A DNA stretch of 64,000 bases. Source: Methylomonas rosea. GTDB taxonomy: Bacteria; Pseudomonadota; Gammaproteobacteria; Methylococcales; Methylomonadaceae. The notes under the pieces were generated by a model. The model did not search any database. It saw nothing but the letters and a program-made list of their open reading frames with translations, and had not been told where the DNA came from. The stretch is from contig NZ_JANIBL010000021.1 of the NCBI RefSeq assembly GCF_024505055.1, positions 1 through 64,000 on the forward strand, written 5' to 3'. Of the stretch, positions 15,953 through 25,501 are shown in pieces. Each line of letters begins with the position of its first letter. Within the stretch, counting starts at the first letter, position 1. The position numbers and the translations under genes are program-made.

Positions 15953-17023
15953 CTAGCTAACCCGCCTAACCGCGATCACCGCGCCAAAAAATACTAAGGC
16001 ACTCGGCAGCATCGCCATCAGCATCGGATTCATGTCGTAAACCAAACCGACATGGCCGGCAATCCGGTCGAAGATGTTAAAGGTCATCCCAATCACGATG
16101 CCCATCATGATACGCGCACCGGTACTGGTGCCGCGACCAATACCGATTACGAACGGCGCTGACACCATCAACATCACAAAGGTCACAAACGGGTTGATCA
16201 AACGGCTCCAGAATGCCAACTCGTAAATTTGCGATTTTTGATTATTCTGTTTCAGGAAGTCGATGTACATGAACAAATCGTAAAGCGACAAGTTGTCGGA
16301 TTTGACTACTGCCACTTTCAACAAATCCGAGTCTATGCTGGATTTCCACGCCTGTTCGGCTTGGGTGCCGGCAAATATTTGCTGGCGATTGATTTCGGAT
16401 TGTTTGACGCTTTCCAGACGCCATTGTTTATCGCCTAAAAACTGCGCATGCTCGGCTTGCGTGATGCGGTTGAGTTTATGCGCCTCATCGACATCGTAAA
16501 TCCGCACGTCGGCCAGCGAGCCGTCATCGAGAATTTTCCGCACGTTGATAAAGCTGTTGCCCTCTCTCAGCCACATCCCGTACTGGGAGCGCATCACCAC
16601 GCCGTCATGCAGCGCCGTAGTTTTCAGCACTTGCGCGGCGCGCTCGCACGACGGCGCCACGAATTCGCCCACCAGCACCGCAACGCTCACCAACAGCAAG
16701 CCCGCCAGCATAATCGTTCTGATGATCCAGGCGACTGATAAACCGGCGCCGCGCATCGCGACAATCTCGCGATTATTCGCCATCGAGCCCACCACGAACA
16801 AGCTACCCAGCAAAGCCGCCGACGGCACCAACTCGTAAAACACCCGTGGCGAAGTTAATGTCAAAAACCACAAAATCTGTTTCAAGCCGTAACCGCCTTG
16901 CCCCAAATCTTTTAACTCATCGCTGAAGCTGAACAGATTGAACAGCGTCAATAACAATATCACCGCAATCAAGGAGCCCTTGACGACTTCCTTGACGATA
17001 TAAATGGTCAGTACGTTGATCAT
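15953..17023 (-). CDS. lptG: LPS export permease LptG
   Basis: One of the two membrane subunits of the LptB2FG ATP transporter that lifts lipopolysaccharide out of the inner membrane. 356 residues with three N-terminal membrane helices, a periplasmic jellyroll and three C-terminal helices. VLTIYIVKEVVKG, FSFSDELKDLGQGGYG, ANNREIVAMRGAGLSV (the LptB-coupling region) and GIVIGMTFNIFDR are seen. The ATG overlaps the lptF stop by four bases. Confidence 0.94.
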   Translation of the reverse strand: MINVLTIYIVKEVVKGSLIAVILLLTLFNLFSFSDELKDLGQGGYGLKQILWFLTLTSPRVFYELVPSAALLGSLFVVGSMANNREIVAMRGAGLSVAWIIRTIMLAGLLLVSVAVLVGEFVAPSCERAAQVLKTTALHDGVVMRSQYGMWLREGNSFINVRKILDDGSLADVRIYDVDEAHKLNRITQAEHAQFLGDKQWRLESVKQSEINRQQIFAGTQAEQAWKSSIDSDLLKVAVVKSDNLSLYDLFMYIDFLKQNNQKSQIYELAFWSRLINPFVTFVMLMVSAPFVIGIGRGTSTGARIMMGIVIGMTFNIFDRIAGHVGLVYDMNPMLMAMLPSALVFFGAVIAVRRVS

Positions 17024-18087
17024 GCCAGCTTCTCCTTAAGACTTTGCGACAACCATTGCCAGCCGTACAAGCGCATCAACATCAATAAACCCAATACCAG
17101 TAATAAAGCATCCACCCAGAAATATCCCAGCCAGGACGGTAACGCCCCGCTGATCACCCAACTGTGATTGACCCGTTGCAAATTGCCGTAAACGAAATAA
17201 ATCCCAAAAGCCACCAGCATACTGCCGTATATACCGCCGCGCGGCGATAGCTTGGCTAAGGGCACAGCCAGAAAAGCCAATAAAATGACCCCTAACGGCG
17301 TGCTGAAACGATCTTGCAACTCGGCGACATCCCGCAATTCCGGTGACAGCCACAAATTTTCGGTAGTAGTCGCCTCGCGGCCCAAATTCAAAATGGTGAC
17401 CTTTTTTTCGATCAACACCGCATATTCTTTAAACGTCTCGATGGTGAAACCCTTGTTACCCGGTACGCCTTGAATCCGCTCGCCATTTTCCAACACCAGA
17501 TACAAGCCGCCGGGCAGATTTTTCAGCCAGCCATATTCGGCATTCACCACACCGGCTTTGTCGCCTTGTTTGTTTTGCACAAACACCTTATGCATGCGGC
17601 CTTCGTCATCGACGTTTTCGGTGTAAAAAATCAACTCGCCGTCGCTGTACTCGCTGAAGCGGCCGGCAGCGATGCCGCGAATATCGGCATTTTGTTTATC
17701 CTGATGCATCAACTGCTCGGTTTTGGCCTCCGCCCAGGGCGAAGCCAGCATCGATAGCGCCATGCCCGCCAGACTTAACGGTACCACCAGCATGAATATC
17801 GCCCGGTAAATGGTAAACACGCTGCCGCCGGCCGACGAAATCGCCGCCATCTCCTGCTCGCGGTACATGCGGCCCAACACCATTAACACCGCCATGAACA
17901 GCGCGGCCGGCAAGAAGGTGGTAGTGGCGACGACGATTTTCAAACCCAATAAGGTCATTACGGTATCGTTGGCGATATTGCCCTCGATAGCTTGCGCCAA
18001 CACTTTGATAAATTTGCGGCTGACGATGATCACCACCAACACCACCAATACGGCTGTGACCGTCTGAAACAGCTCCTTGATTATCAT
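17020..18087 (-). CDS. lptF: LPS export permease LptF
   Basis: Partner of LptG in the LPS exporter. The start MIIKELFQTVTAVLVVLVVI (18087) fits the family better than upstream codons, which add an unrelated basic stretch. Six membrane helices flank the periplasmic domain; SRKFIKVLAQAIEG, YREQEMAAISSAGGS and FSTPLGVILLAFLAVPLAK are family segments. The pair is divergent from pepA, a common gammaproteobacterial arrangement. 355 residues is normal. Confidence 0.94.
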   Translation of the reverse strand: MIIKELFQTVTAVLVVLVVIIVSRKFIKVLAQAIEGNIANDTVMTLLGLKIVVATTTFLPAALFMAVLMVLGRMYREQEMAAISSAGGSVFTIYRAIFMLVVPLSLAGMALSMLASPWAEAKTEQLMHQDKQNADIRGIAAGRFSEYSDGELIFYTENVDDEGRMHKVFVQNKQGDKAGVVNAEYGWLKNLPGGLYLVLENGERIQGVPGNKGFTIETFKEYAVLIEKKVTILNLGREATTTENLWLSPELRDVAELQDRFSTPLGVILLAFLAVPLAKLSPRGGIYGSMLVAFGIYFVYGNLQRVNHSWVISGALPSWLGYFWVDALLLVLGLLMLMRLYGWQWLSQSLKEKLA

Positions 18088-18244
18088 TTTATCCAGCACC
18101 GTAAACAGCCGGAAAGGCCGGCCCGCGCTGGGTAATCCTCGCTCAATGCTCAACAACTCACTCCTAATTTCTAAGGTATAATCGAACCACAGACCGCTGC
18201 ACCCGGCGCAAACCCTCAATCCCAGACACATACAGACTATTCTC

Positions 18245-19729
18245 ATGGACTATTCTATAGAAAGCTCACCCTTAGACAAACTGCAAAGCGACTGTCTGCT
18301 GGTCGGAATCTACGAAAATCAACAACTCAGCCCGGCGGCAACTCAGCTGGACAGCCTGTTTGGCGGCTTGCTGACTAAACTCATCGGCCGCGGCGACATC
18401 AAAGGCAAAAATGCCGAAACCCTGCTGATTAACAATCTGCCCGACGGCAATATCGCCCGTATCGTGTTGCTCGGGTTTGGCGAGCGCGGCAAGGTCACGC
18501 GCAAGCAATACCGTAAAGCCCTGGCTGCTGCGATCAAAACCGTCAAGGACAGCAAAGTCAGCGCCGCCAGCTGCGCGCTGCTGGACATAGACGTCAACGG
18601 CGCGGACAGCCAATGGAAAGCCCGGCAAGTCGTCGAGGTATTTAACGACGGCTTGTACCAATACAGCGCCACCAAAAAAGTCGACGACAAAAATCCGCTG
18701 CAACGCTTAGCCGTTGTCGCCGATGACAGCCAAAAAGCTCTTGCCGAAACCGGTCTGCAACAAGGCATCGCTATCGCTAAAGGCATGGAGTTGGCCAAAC
18801 ACTTGGCGGATCTGCCCGGCAATATCTGCACGCCCACGCATCTGGCCGAACAAGCCCTGGCTCTGGCCGGAGAGCACGACAAACTGAATTGCGAGATTTT
18901 GGAAGAAAGTGACATGGAAGCGCTGGGCATGGGTTCCTTCCTGTCCGTATCGCGCGGCAGTCGCCAGCCAGCCAAATTGATTTGCCTGGATTACCAAGGC
19001 GGCGACAGCAACGCCAAACCTATCGTCTTGATCGGCAAAGGCCTGACTTTCGACGCCGGCGGCATTTCCTTGAAGCCCGGCTTGGGCATGGACGAAATGA
19101 AATACGATATGTGCGGCGGGGCCAGCGTGTTAGGTTTGATGCGCATGGCGACAACGTTGAATCTGAAGCTGAACATCGTCGGCTTGATTCCGGCCTCGGA
19201 AAACCTGCCGGATGGCGCAGCCAACAAACCCGGCGACATCTGGACCAGCATGTCCGGCAAAACCATCGAAATCTTGAACACCGATGCCGAAGGCCGTTTG
19301 ATTTTGTGCGACACGCTCACCTACGCCAAAAAATACAATCCGGATGTCGTGATCGACATGGCAACGCTGACCGGCGCAGTCATCGTCGCCTTGGGCCGGG
19401 TGCCGAGCGGCTTGTTCGGTAATGACGACAAACTTTGCAACGACCTACTTAGCGCCGGCGACACCGCCTGCGATCTGGTTTGGCGCATGCCGGTCTGGGA
19501 AGAATATCAGGAGCAATTAAAATCCAACTTCGCCGACCTGGCCAACATCGGCGGCCCGGACGGAGGCAGCATTACCGCGGCGGTATTTTTATCAAAATTT
19601 GCCGAAGAATACCGTTGGGCGCATATCGACATCGCCGGCACCGCCTGGCGCACCGGCGCCAACAAGGGCGCAACCGGCCGGCCGGTGCCCTTAGTCAGCC
19701 AGTATCTGTTAAACCGCGCCTCGGCTTAA
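18245..19729 (+). CDS. pepA: Leucyl aminopeptidase PepA
   Basis: Two-metal M17 aminopeptidase, 494 residues. Metal and active-site motifs are [29 protein letters not shown] and the M17 signature [10 protein letters not shown]. In E. coli PepA also binds DNA as a regulator and Xer-recombination cofactor; whether this one does is unknown. The start ([17 protein letters not shown]) aligns with the family. A hairpin follows the stop, then holC. Confidence 0.96.
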   Translation: MDYSIESSPLDKLQSDCLLVGIYENQQLSPAATQLDSLFGGLLTKLIGRGDIKGKNAETLLINNLPDGNIARIVLLGFGERGKVTRKQYRKALAAAIKTVKDSKVSAASCALLDIDVNGADSQWKARQVVEVFNDGLYQYSATKKVDDKNPLQRLAVVADDSQKALAETGLQQGIAIAKGMELAKHLADLPGNICTPTHLAEQALALAGEHDKLNCEILEESDMEALGMGSFLSVSRGSRQPAKLICLDYQGGDSNAKPIVLIGKGLTFDAGGISLKPGLGMDEMKYDMCGGASVLGLMRMATTLNLKLNIVGLIPASENLPDGAANKPGDIWTSMSGKTIEILNTDAEGRLILCDTLTYAKKYNPDVVIDMATLTGAVIVALGRVPSGLFGNDDKLCNDLLSAGDTACDLVWRMPVWEEYQEQLKSNFADLANIGGPDGGSITAAVFLSKFAEEYRWAHIDIAGTAWRTGANKGATGRPVPLVSQYLLNRASA

Positions 19730-19742
19730 CGCCGGGCGCAAG

Positions 19743-19790
19743 AGGGGCTTTCGCGGCGATCCATGATCAAGGGCGAAAGCCCCCTTCTTT
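19743..19790 (+). terminator. Hairpin between pepA and holC
   Basis: AGGGGCTTTCGC pairs with GCGAAAGCCCCCT and is followed by TTCTTTCC. This is a terminator-like or attenuating hairpin 13 bases after the pepA stop; holC begins about 15 bases further on, so it may lower, not abolish, holC expression. Confidence 0.6.
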
Positions 19791-19805
19791 CCGACTTAAA
19801 ACGAC

Positions 19806-20261
19806 ATGACCGAACCCAGTCATTCGCCAGCCCTCCCCGAAGTCAGCTTCTACGTGCTGGCGACGCACGACCAGCAGCAACGCCAGGACTTCGCCTGCAA
19901 GTTGATCGAGAAAATCTACCGTAGCGGCCACTTTCCTTATGTCATGACCGATTCGGCGGAACAAGCCGAGCAAATCGACAAAGCCTTATGGACGTTTCGG
20001 GCCGGCAGTTTCATTCCCCACCAAATCTATCGCGGCGAAACCCCGGCCTTTACCGGCACCATCCTGATCGGCAGCGAACACATCCCGGACGGCTGGCAAA
20101 AAATCGTCGTCAATCTCTCAAGTCTTTACCCACCGACCACGGCCCCGACCGAACGCATTCTGGAAATATTGGATAACAGCGAAGAGTGTAAGCAGGCGGG
20201 CCGGCAGCGTTACCGGCATTACCAACAAGCCGAGTTGGCGATCACTACCCACAAAATGTAG
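19806..20261 (+). CDS. holC: DNA polymerase III chi subunit
   Basis: HolC links the clamp loader (through psi) to single-strand-binding protein at the replication fork. 151 residues, with VSFYVLATHDQQQRQDFACK, DKALWTFRAGSFIPHQ and the loop ILIGSEHIPDGWQKIVVNLS, typical of chi. pepA-holC adjacency is classic in Gammaproteobacteria and supports the call. Confidence 0.92.
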   Translation: MTEPSHSPALPEVSFYVLATHDQQQRQDFACKLIEKIYRSGHFPYVMTDSAEQAEQIDKALWTFRAGSFIPHQIYRGETPAFTGTILIGSEHIPDGWQKIVVNLSSLYPPTTAPTERILEILDNSEECKQAGRQRYRHYQQAELAITTHKM

Positions 20262-20274
20262 GACACGCCGCTAA

Positions 20275-20910
20275 TCACTCGGTGCCATGCGACTGCACCA
20301 GCAGCGCCATTTGATTTTGCGCATCCGAGGCCTCTGAGCGCAAGCCCTGGATGACCGATTGCTGATTCTGGTGTGGCTGGTTTTGGCTGACCTTCCACTT
20401 GCCTTGCCAACGTTTAATCTGCAGGTTAATCCCGACGATGTTGCCCAGCAGCTTTTCGGTGAATTCAGCGGGCGCATCCGTAACCCGCCAGGGGTGCGTC
20501 TGCGAGGCCTCGTGCTTATCGGTTAGTTCGGTGATGATTTGCAGCACTTGCGCGGGGTCGTGGGTGGCGGTGAGCGTACAGTGAGCATGGACAACCGCGT
20601 AGTTCCAGGTAGGCACCACCTTGCCTGTTTCGGGTTTGCTGGCGTACCAGTTGGGCGAAATGTAAGTCGAGGGGCCTTGGAAGACAACTAACAACTCTTG
20701 TTCAGATTCAATTTGCCACAGCGGATTGCTTTTAGCGACGTGGCCGATAAACTTGCCAAGGCTGTCGGGACTAGCTTCATACATCAGCGGGATATGGTCG
20801 GCACTCAGGCCATCAGCGCCATGGCAAATCAGCGTTGCCAACGGAAACCGCTCGATAAGGCCGACCAGTGCGGCGGGGTTGTCTTCTTTAAAGTGGGCAG
20901 GACAATACAT
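20275..20910 (-). CDS. PaiB-type FMN-binding protein
   Basis: A 211-residue member of the PaiB family (flavin-reductase-like split barrel). MYCPAHFKEDNPAALVGLIE is the standard opening; LSADHIPLMY, FQGPSTYISPNWYASKP, VPTWNYAVVHAHC and FTEKLLGNIVGINLQIKRWQ follow. Bacillus PaiB is described as a negative transcriptional regulator, but the fold suggests FMN or heme binding; the role here is open. It converges with holC, with 13 bases between stops. Confidence 0.9.
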   Translation of the reverse strand: MYCPAHFKEDNPAALVGLIERFPLATLICHGADGLSADHIPLMYEASPDSLGKFIGHVAKSNPLWQIESEQELLVVFQGPSTYISPNWYASKPETGKVVPTWNYAVVHAHCTLTATHDPAQVLQIITELTDKHEASQTHPWRVTDAPAEFTEKLLGNIVGINLQIKRWQGKWKVSQNQPHQNQQSVIQGLRSEASDAQNQMALLVQSHGTE

Positions 20911-21085
20911 GGGGTTTGAAGGCAGCCTATTAATAGTAAAGGTTCAATCCGTCACCGGAAGTAGGAGTATCGTAGCCTCGATGCAGCGCAAGCGGAATCG
21001 AGGGCATCGGCTACCGATCATCAAACTAACATCGACAATTAAACGGAGTTGGCCTCCGAAACCTCGATTCCATCGAGGCTACTCG

Positions 21086-21665
21086 CTAATCGTACCTACG
21101 GGCTATCGTGAAATCGGGATGGTTTTGTTCCCGTATGCTGCGCCGAGCACCGGAGCTTTTGAACGGAATAGCCCGCAGGGGCGATGCATGGATGCATCGC
21201 GTTGGCGAAGGGGCAGGAAGCCCCTTTCGGCAACCCCGTTCAAAAGCGAGGAGCGCAGGGAATAAGCAGCATCCGGGTCGCTTTTTCTTTGGATACTTTC
21301 TTTTGGCGATGCAAAAGAAAGTATCTCGGCTGTCGGGCCGAAACCCGACATTAAAACCAACAGTCGCGTTAGCGACACCAAACGCGAAGGCCTATTGACT
21401 GCGTGGGCACAAAAACCGTGCCCACCCTACATGGCTTTCTTTTGGCCAAGCAAAAGAAAGTATCGCGGTTGTCGGTCCGCGAACCGACATTAAAACCAGC
21501 CGTCGCCTTAGCGACCCAAAACACGAAAGCCTATGAACCGCGTGGGCACAAAAACCGTGCGCACCCTATATGGCTCGTATCGTAGCCCCGATTAGCGAAG
21601 CGTGATCGGGAGAAAGAGGTCAATCTTGCGTACGATTACGGTTCCCTAATCGTACCTACGGGCTA
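21086..21665. repeat. Repeat-rich segment bounded by a 20-base direct repeat
   Basis: The gap 20911-21662 (752 bases) has no convincing gene. A 20-base sequence, CTAATCGTACCTACGGGCTA, occurs identically at 21086-21105 and 21646-21665. Between them lie the tandem units described separately and sequence reading GCGATGCATGGATGCATCGC. Upstream (20965-21085) TCGTAGCCTCGAT and ATCGAGGCTAC form an inverted pair. These look like dispersed intergenic repeats that have piled up here. Confidence 0.65.
21297..21575. repeat. Two tandem units of about 139 bases
   Basis: Copy 1 begins near 21300 and copy 2 near 21439. Each contains CTTTTGG, GCAAAAGAAAGTAT, a GTCGG...CCGACATTAAAACC stretch, GTCGC.TTAGCGAC (a hairpin) and GCGTGGGCACAAAAACCGTG, ending CACCCTA.ATGG. 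Copies differ at roughly one base in eight, so the duplication is not recent or is under structural constraint. Open frames inside are short and mirror the repeat. Confidence 0.8.
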
Positions 21666-22013
21666 AATCTCCCCCCGCATTCTCTTGAGTAACTCTTGAC
21701 CCGTCTCCACGTTGAAACCCTCGACTGAAGAGGCTGCGAAGTCACTGGCTTTTGCAATCTCAGTTAGGTAAACATGGATTCTATGATCCTCAATATGATC
21801 AAGATCGACTCCTTCCTCGAAAGCAATGAAAGACAATATTTCATTCGCCAATGCCACACCTTCTTCTGTTGGCATGCTCGACTCACTGTCATGAAAATAA
21901 TCTTTTTTTGATTCGCTGGGCAGCCCGGCTTGCTTAAGTGCCCTTAGGCAGTAATACAAAGCCTCTCTCGCGATTCTTCTTGGCCTACTCTCAACTATTG
22001 CAAGGATATCCAT
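21663..22013 (-). CDS. Hypothetical protein
   Basis: 116 residues starting MDILAIVESRPRRIAREALYYCLR, mainly helical and acidic (EDHRIHVYLTEIAKASDFAAS). No family recognised. It follows the next gene upstream by 14 bases in the same direction and its stop abuts the repeat-rich segment. Base composition in this pair looks more AT-rich than neighbours, which hints at a different origin. Confidence 0.55.
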   Translation of the reverse strand: MDILAIVESRPRRIAREALYYCLRALKQAGLPSESKKDYFHDSESSMPTEEGVALANEILSFIAFEEGVDLDHIEDHRIHVYLTEIAKASDFAASSVEGFNVETGQELLKRMRGEI

Positions 22014-22027
22014 GTTGAAACCTCAAT

Positions 22028-22651
22028 CTACAGTTCAACTGCGTCAAATAAGTGGCGAGGGAGGGTTTCGATTATGAACTCCTCAGACATTACATGCGCC
22101 TTGTCTTGTACTGCTACAGATCTAAGCATGCCTGCGACTGGCGATCCAGGAATAACATACAAAATAGGTCTGAAATCTCGCGGTTCTGCAGCTGCGACGA
22201 TTTCTAGGATTTCTCGATGTTGATCGGACGTTATAGCGCCAATTCTGAGCTTTATATCTGCACCCCGCTGGAGCCCCGCCCGATTTTGAATAATCTTTGC
22301 GGAATGCCGGTCGCCTGCCTGTACCTCTTTATGCAGATTCCAATAAATTTCGCGCGGACTTGAAGTCGGGGGAACGGAATTGTACGGATTTAACCGTGAT
22401 TGCGGGTCAAAATATGGAGCGCACCATATGTAATGTAGCTTTCCGTAATAGCTCTGATTTATCTGAAATGAGAGCCAAGTACAGCATGAGTAGAAAATAG
22501 ATTTCGTGTTCACGTCTAGAATCTCGCGACCAAAATTCGTAAATATGTCATTACTGTTTCTTGATCTGTAACAATTAATCAAATAGCTTCCGTATATCGC
22601 CCAAGTTTGTAAGGTATACGAAACGTCAGCAAAAACTGCCAGAGCGCTCAC
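22028..22651 (-). CDS. Conserved-looking hypothetical protein
   Basis: 207 residues. The first half is rich in aromatic residues (YTLQTWAIYGSYLINCYRSR, WLSFQINQSYYGKLHYIWCA); the second reads IYWNLHKEVQAGDRHSAKII and EEFIIETLPRHLF. No family name can be given. The start is a GTG that overlaps the stop of the YcxB-like gene (GTGA), so coupled translation is likely. AT content is higher than in the flanking housekeeping genes. Confidence 0.55.
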   Translation of the reverse strand: MSALAVFADVSYTLQTWAIYGSYLINCYRSRNSNDIFTNFGREILDVNTKSIFYSCCTWLSFQINQSYYGKLHYIWCAPYFDPQSRLNPYNSVPPTSSPREIYWNLHKEVQAGDRHSAKIIQNRAGLQRGADIKLRIGAITSDQHREILEIVAAAEPRDFRPILYVIPGSPVAGMLRSVAVQDKAHVMSEEFIIETLPRHLFDAVEL

Positions 22652-23169
22652 CCCGCCCTCTCAATCATCCCCTCAGCCTGCTTAGCAAACGCCTTCAAAT
22701 CCCCCTTCTTGACCGTCGCTCGCGGAATCACGATCGCCGCATCGATGTCCACATAGATGTAAACATAATCTTTATGTTTTTCCACCCGCAACATGTCTTT
22801 CCAGGGGGTTTTGCTTTTGCCGCCGGGGGCGCGTTCTTGCAGGAATTCCGGCTCGATGCTCAGCCAGTGGATACCGAACAGGGCTTTTTTTTCCGCTTCA
22901 GTGTATTTATCGAAAAACTGCCGGCGCAAATCCATTTTCATGATAAACGGCGAGGCGAACGACCAGGCCAGCGCCAGGATGGTGATGTAGGCGGTGGTGG
23001 TCATATCCACGTAATACACGTAATAAAACAAGCCGATGGCCATCATCACGCCGGGCGCGAAGATGCGGTTTTGGCGGATTTTTTTCTGCATTTCCGGGTC
23101 TTTTTTCAGCCTTTCCTCATTAAAGTGGACCAGGTCTTCTTCGCGGAATTCGTATTCAATTTCTAACAT
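22648..23169 (-). CDS. YcxB-like membrane protein
   Basis: 173 residues: an acidic and basic N-terminus (MLEIEYEFREEDLVHFN), two membrane segments (IFAPGVMMAIGLFYYVYYVD and AYITILALAWSFASPFI) and a soluble tail with WKDMLRVEKHKDYVYIYVD and AIVIPR. This order matches the YcxB-like family, of unknown function. It follows the type II NADH dehydrogenase by 25 bases in the same direction. Confidence 0.7.
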   Translation of the reverse strand: MLEIEYEFREEDLVHFNEERLKKDPEMQKKIRQNRIFAPGVMMAIGLFYYVYYVDMTTTAYITILALAWSFASPFIMKMDLRRQFFDKYTEAEKKALFGIHWLSIEPEFLQERAPGGKSKTPWKDMLRVEKHKDYVYIYVDIDAAIVIPRATVKKGDLKAFAKQAEGMIERAG

Positions 23170-23194
23170 GTCTATCGCTCGGTGGAGTTGTGGG

Positions 23195-24496
23195 TTAGTG
23201 CATTTTCATTTTGGCGTGGGTACTGCGCCGGAACACGTTGGATAAGGTCAACATGGCGGTGCGGAAGTAGCCGTGGATGGCGACTTGGTGCATTTTGTAC
23301 AAGGACAAATACACGCCATAGGCAATCAAGCCACCGACACTGACCGTGCCCATCAAACTGCCCATCAAGCTGCCGACCGTGCTGAATTTACCCAGCGACA
23401 CCAGCGAACCGTAGTCGCGATAAACAAATTTCGCCGCCGGTTTGCCTTTCAGGCGGTTGACGATGGTTTTGGCCACCGTGGAAGCCATCTGGTGGGCGGA
23501 CTGGGCTCGCGGCGGCACGTTACCGCCGTGGCCGACCCATTCGCAGGCGGCGCAGTCGCCGATGGCAAAAATGTTGGGGTCGCTGGTTTGCAAGGTCTGA
23601 TCGACCACCAATTGATTGATGTGATTGGATTCCAAACCGTCCAGATTTTTCATCCAGTCCGGCGCCTTGATGCCGGCAGCCCAGACTTTTAAATCCGCAT
23701 CGAAGACTTCGCCGTCGTAGGTGTGGACTTCGGTTTCAGTCACTTCCGTAACTTTACGGCCCAGTTTTAACTGGATGCCCAGCTTGATCAATTGCTCCTG
23801 GGTAGCTTGCGACAGGCGCGGCGGCAGGGCCGGCAGCAATTGGGTGGCGGCTTCGATGATGGTGATGTTGACGTCTATCGAGCCTTCCAGGCCATAGGTG
23901 GCCAGCAATTTGGTCACTTCGTGCAGCTCGGCGGACAGTTCCACACCAGTGGCGCCGGCGCCAATGATGACAATCGACAACGGCTTGTCGCGTTGGCGGC
24001 TTTGATTGGCGTAGGATTGAATGTAATAGGTCTCGACCAGTTGTTTTTGAAAGCGGAAGGCTTCCTTGGTGGTATCAATGAAGCGGCAGTATTTATCAAC
24101 GCCCTTGATACCAAAGGTATTGCTGACACTGCCGACCGCCATTACCAAGGTATCGTATTTGAAGCGGCGTTGCGGGATGATCTCTTCGCCTTTTTTATTG
24201 GTAATCGCGCTGACGATGATTTCCTTGCCTACCCGATCCAAACCTTCCATTTTGCCGAACAGGAAACGGAAGTGGTTGCTGTGCGCCTGAGCTAGGTATT
24301 CGATTTCCTCGGCCTCGGCCAAGGTGCCTGACGCCACTTCGTGCAGCAAGGGCTTCCAGATATGGGTTGAAGCGGCATCCAGTAAGGTCACTTCCGCCTT
24401 GCCGGCTTTGCCCAGTTTGTGCCCCAGTTCCGTGGCCAACTCCAGCCCCGCCGCGCCGCCGCCGACAATCAAGATTTTATGTAATTCACCCGCCAT
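23195..24496 (-). CDS. ndh: Type II NADH dehydrogenase (NDH-2)
   Basis: A non-pumping NADH:quinone oxidoreductase on the inner membrane face. It has two dinucleotide-binding motifs: ILIVGGGAAGLELATELG (FAD) and IVIIGAGATGVELSAEL (NADH), plus FAIGDCAACEW near the FAD ribityl site and RAQSAHQMAS. The ATG at 24496 (MAGELHKIL) has GAGGGGAAG upstream; an earlier in-frame codon adds five residues. 433 residues is close to E. coli Ndh (434). It provides NADH oxidation without proton translocation. Confidence 0.9.
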   Translation of the reverse strand: MAGELHKILIVGGGAAGLELATELGHKLGKAGKAEVTLLDAASTHIWKPLLHEVASGTLAEAEEIEYLAQAHSNHFRFLFGKMEGLDRVGKEIIVSAITNKKGEEIIPQRRFKYDTLVMAVGSVSNTFGIKGVDKYCRFIDTTKEAFRFQKQLVETYYIQSYANQSRQRDKPLSIVIIGAGATGVELSAELHEVTKLLATYGLEGSIDVNITIIEAATQLLPALPPRLSQATQEQLIKLGIQLKLGRKVTEVTETEVHTYDGEVFDADLKVWAAGIKAPDWMKNLDGLESNHINQLVVDQTLQTSDPNIFAIGDCAACEWVGHGGNVPPRAQSAHQMASTVAKTIVNRLKGKPAAKFVYRDYGSLVSLGKFSTVGSLMGSLMGTVSVGGLIAYGVYLSLYKMHQVAIHGYFRTAMLTLSNVFRRSTHAKMKMH

Positions 24497-24648
24497 GTAT
24501 CTTCCCCTCAAGTGCAGTTTGCCGCGTCGGCAAACAAAGAAATCGCTATCCCGGCCTTAGTTGTCTATTTCCTGATGCCGGCATTATAACTAAACCTGTC
24601 CGGGCTGGCCGATTTTGACGGGATGGACGCGCGTCGGTTGCGGTCTGT

Positions 24649-24764
24649 TATTAACCCGGCCCTTATATTCCCTGGACTCGTCATTCCCGCGAAGGCGGGA
24701 ATCTAGGATAGCCGCTGGACTCCCGCCTGCGCGGGAGCGACGATATTTAGGGGCCGGGTTAATA
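24649..24764. repeat. Miniature element with 14-base terminal inverted repeats
   Basis: TATTAACCCGGCCC at the left matches, reversed, the right end GGGCCGGGTTAATA. Inside are two further hairpins, ATTCCCGCGAAGGCGGGAAT and CTCCCGCCTGCGCGGGAG. It has no coding capacity. A degenerate, shorter relative lies at 59486-59557. The rest of the 385-base gap between ndh and rlpA shows nothing recognisable besides promoter-like AT-rich sequence near 24820-24850. Confidence 0.75.
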
Positions 24765-24881
24765 GCCTGAAGCCTGTAAAGGTGCTGGCAAAGCGAACGG
24801 ATTTTAACGAGAACTTCAAATTATGATTAGATATTGTCTGCGCTGCGGCGCTATATAAAGTTCGCACTGTGGAGCTATCGA

Positions 24882-25382
24882 ATGCCGCGAAACCAACTAG
24901 TCCAGATGCTTGGCAATCCAGGCCTTTTGCTGGTTTTACTCGGCCTGCTGGCGGGCTGCGCATCGGAGCCGCCGCGAGCTCGCATGCCGGCCCAACTGCC
25001 TACATATCAAAGCAACGCTGCTTACAACAGGCCTTACACTGTTAAAGGCGTCACTTATTACCCGCTGGCATCGGCGAATGGTTATCGGGAAACCGGCCTG
25101 GCTTCCTGGTATGGCGCGGAATCGGGCAATCGCACCGCCGACGGCAGCCGTTTCGATCCGCAGGGCTTTTCGGCGGCGCATAGAACCTTGCCGATACCGT
25201 CGAAAGTCCGCGTCACCAATTTGCGCAATGGCCGCTATGTGGATGTGCTGATTAATGACAGAGGTCCGTTCAGTCCGAATCGATTGATCGATCTATCGCA
25301 AGGCGCGGCCAAGCAAATCGGCATGCGCGGGATGACAGAAGTGGAGGTTAATTATCTGACAGCCCCGTCCGATGTTGAATAA
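24882..25382 (+). CDS. rlpA: RlpA-like lipoprotein (septal lytic transglycosylase family)
   Basis: 166 residues. The lipobox LLAGC puts the lipidated cysteine at position 26. The double-psi beta-barrel domain follows: ETGLASWYGAESGNRTADG, FSAAHRTLPIPSKVRVTNL, VLINDRGPFSPNRLIDLSQ. RlpA relatives cleave naked glycan strands at the septum; this short form lacks the C-terminal SPOR domain that targets denuded peptidoglycan. GGAG eight bases before ATG 24882 decides the start. Confidence 0.88.
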   Translation: MPRNQLVQMLGNPGLLLVLLGLLAGCASEPPRARMPAQLPTYQSNAAYNRPYTVKGVTYYPLASANGYRETGLASWYGAESGNRTADGSRFDPQGFSAAHRTLPIPSKVRVTNLRNGRYVDVLINDRGPFSPNRLIDLSQGAAKQIGMRGMTEVEVNYLTAPSDVE

Positions 25383-25460
25383 GGATGGGCAGTGAGGCGA
25401 GTGTTGGCTGGCGCAGTTGCGCGACCAAACCCGGTCGAAACAATTGGCCAGCCAGAGTCC

Positions 25461-25495
25461 GCAAACCCGCACCTAAAAGACAGGAACGGGTTTGC
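25461..25495. terminator. Hairpin between rlpA and the VPLPGA gene
   Basis: GCAAACCCG pairs with CGGGTTTGC over a 17-base loop, in the gap between the convergent rlpA and VPLPGA genes. No clear T-run follows, so a terminator role is likely but not certain. Confidence 0.5.
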
Positions 25496-25501
25496 AAACC
25501 T

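Noticed and set aside
21297..21575. Possible CRISPR-like array because of repeated units
   Set aside because: Only two long (139-base) diverged units without short repeats and unique spacers.
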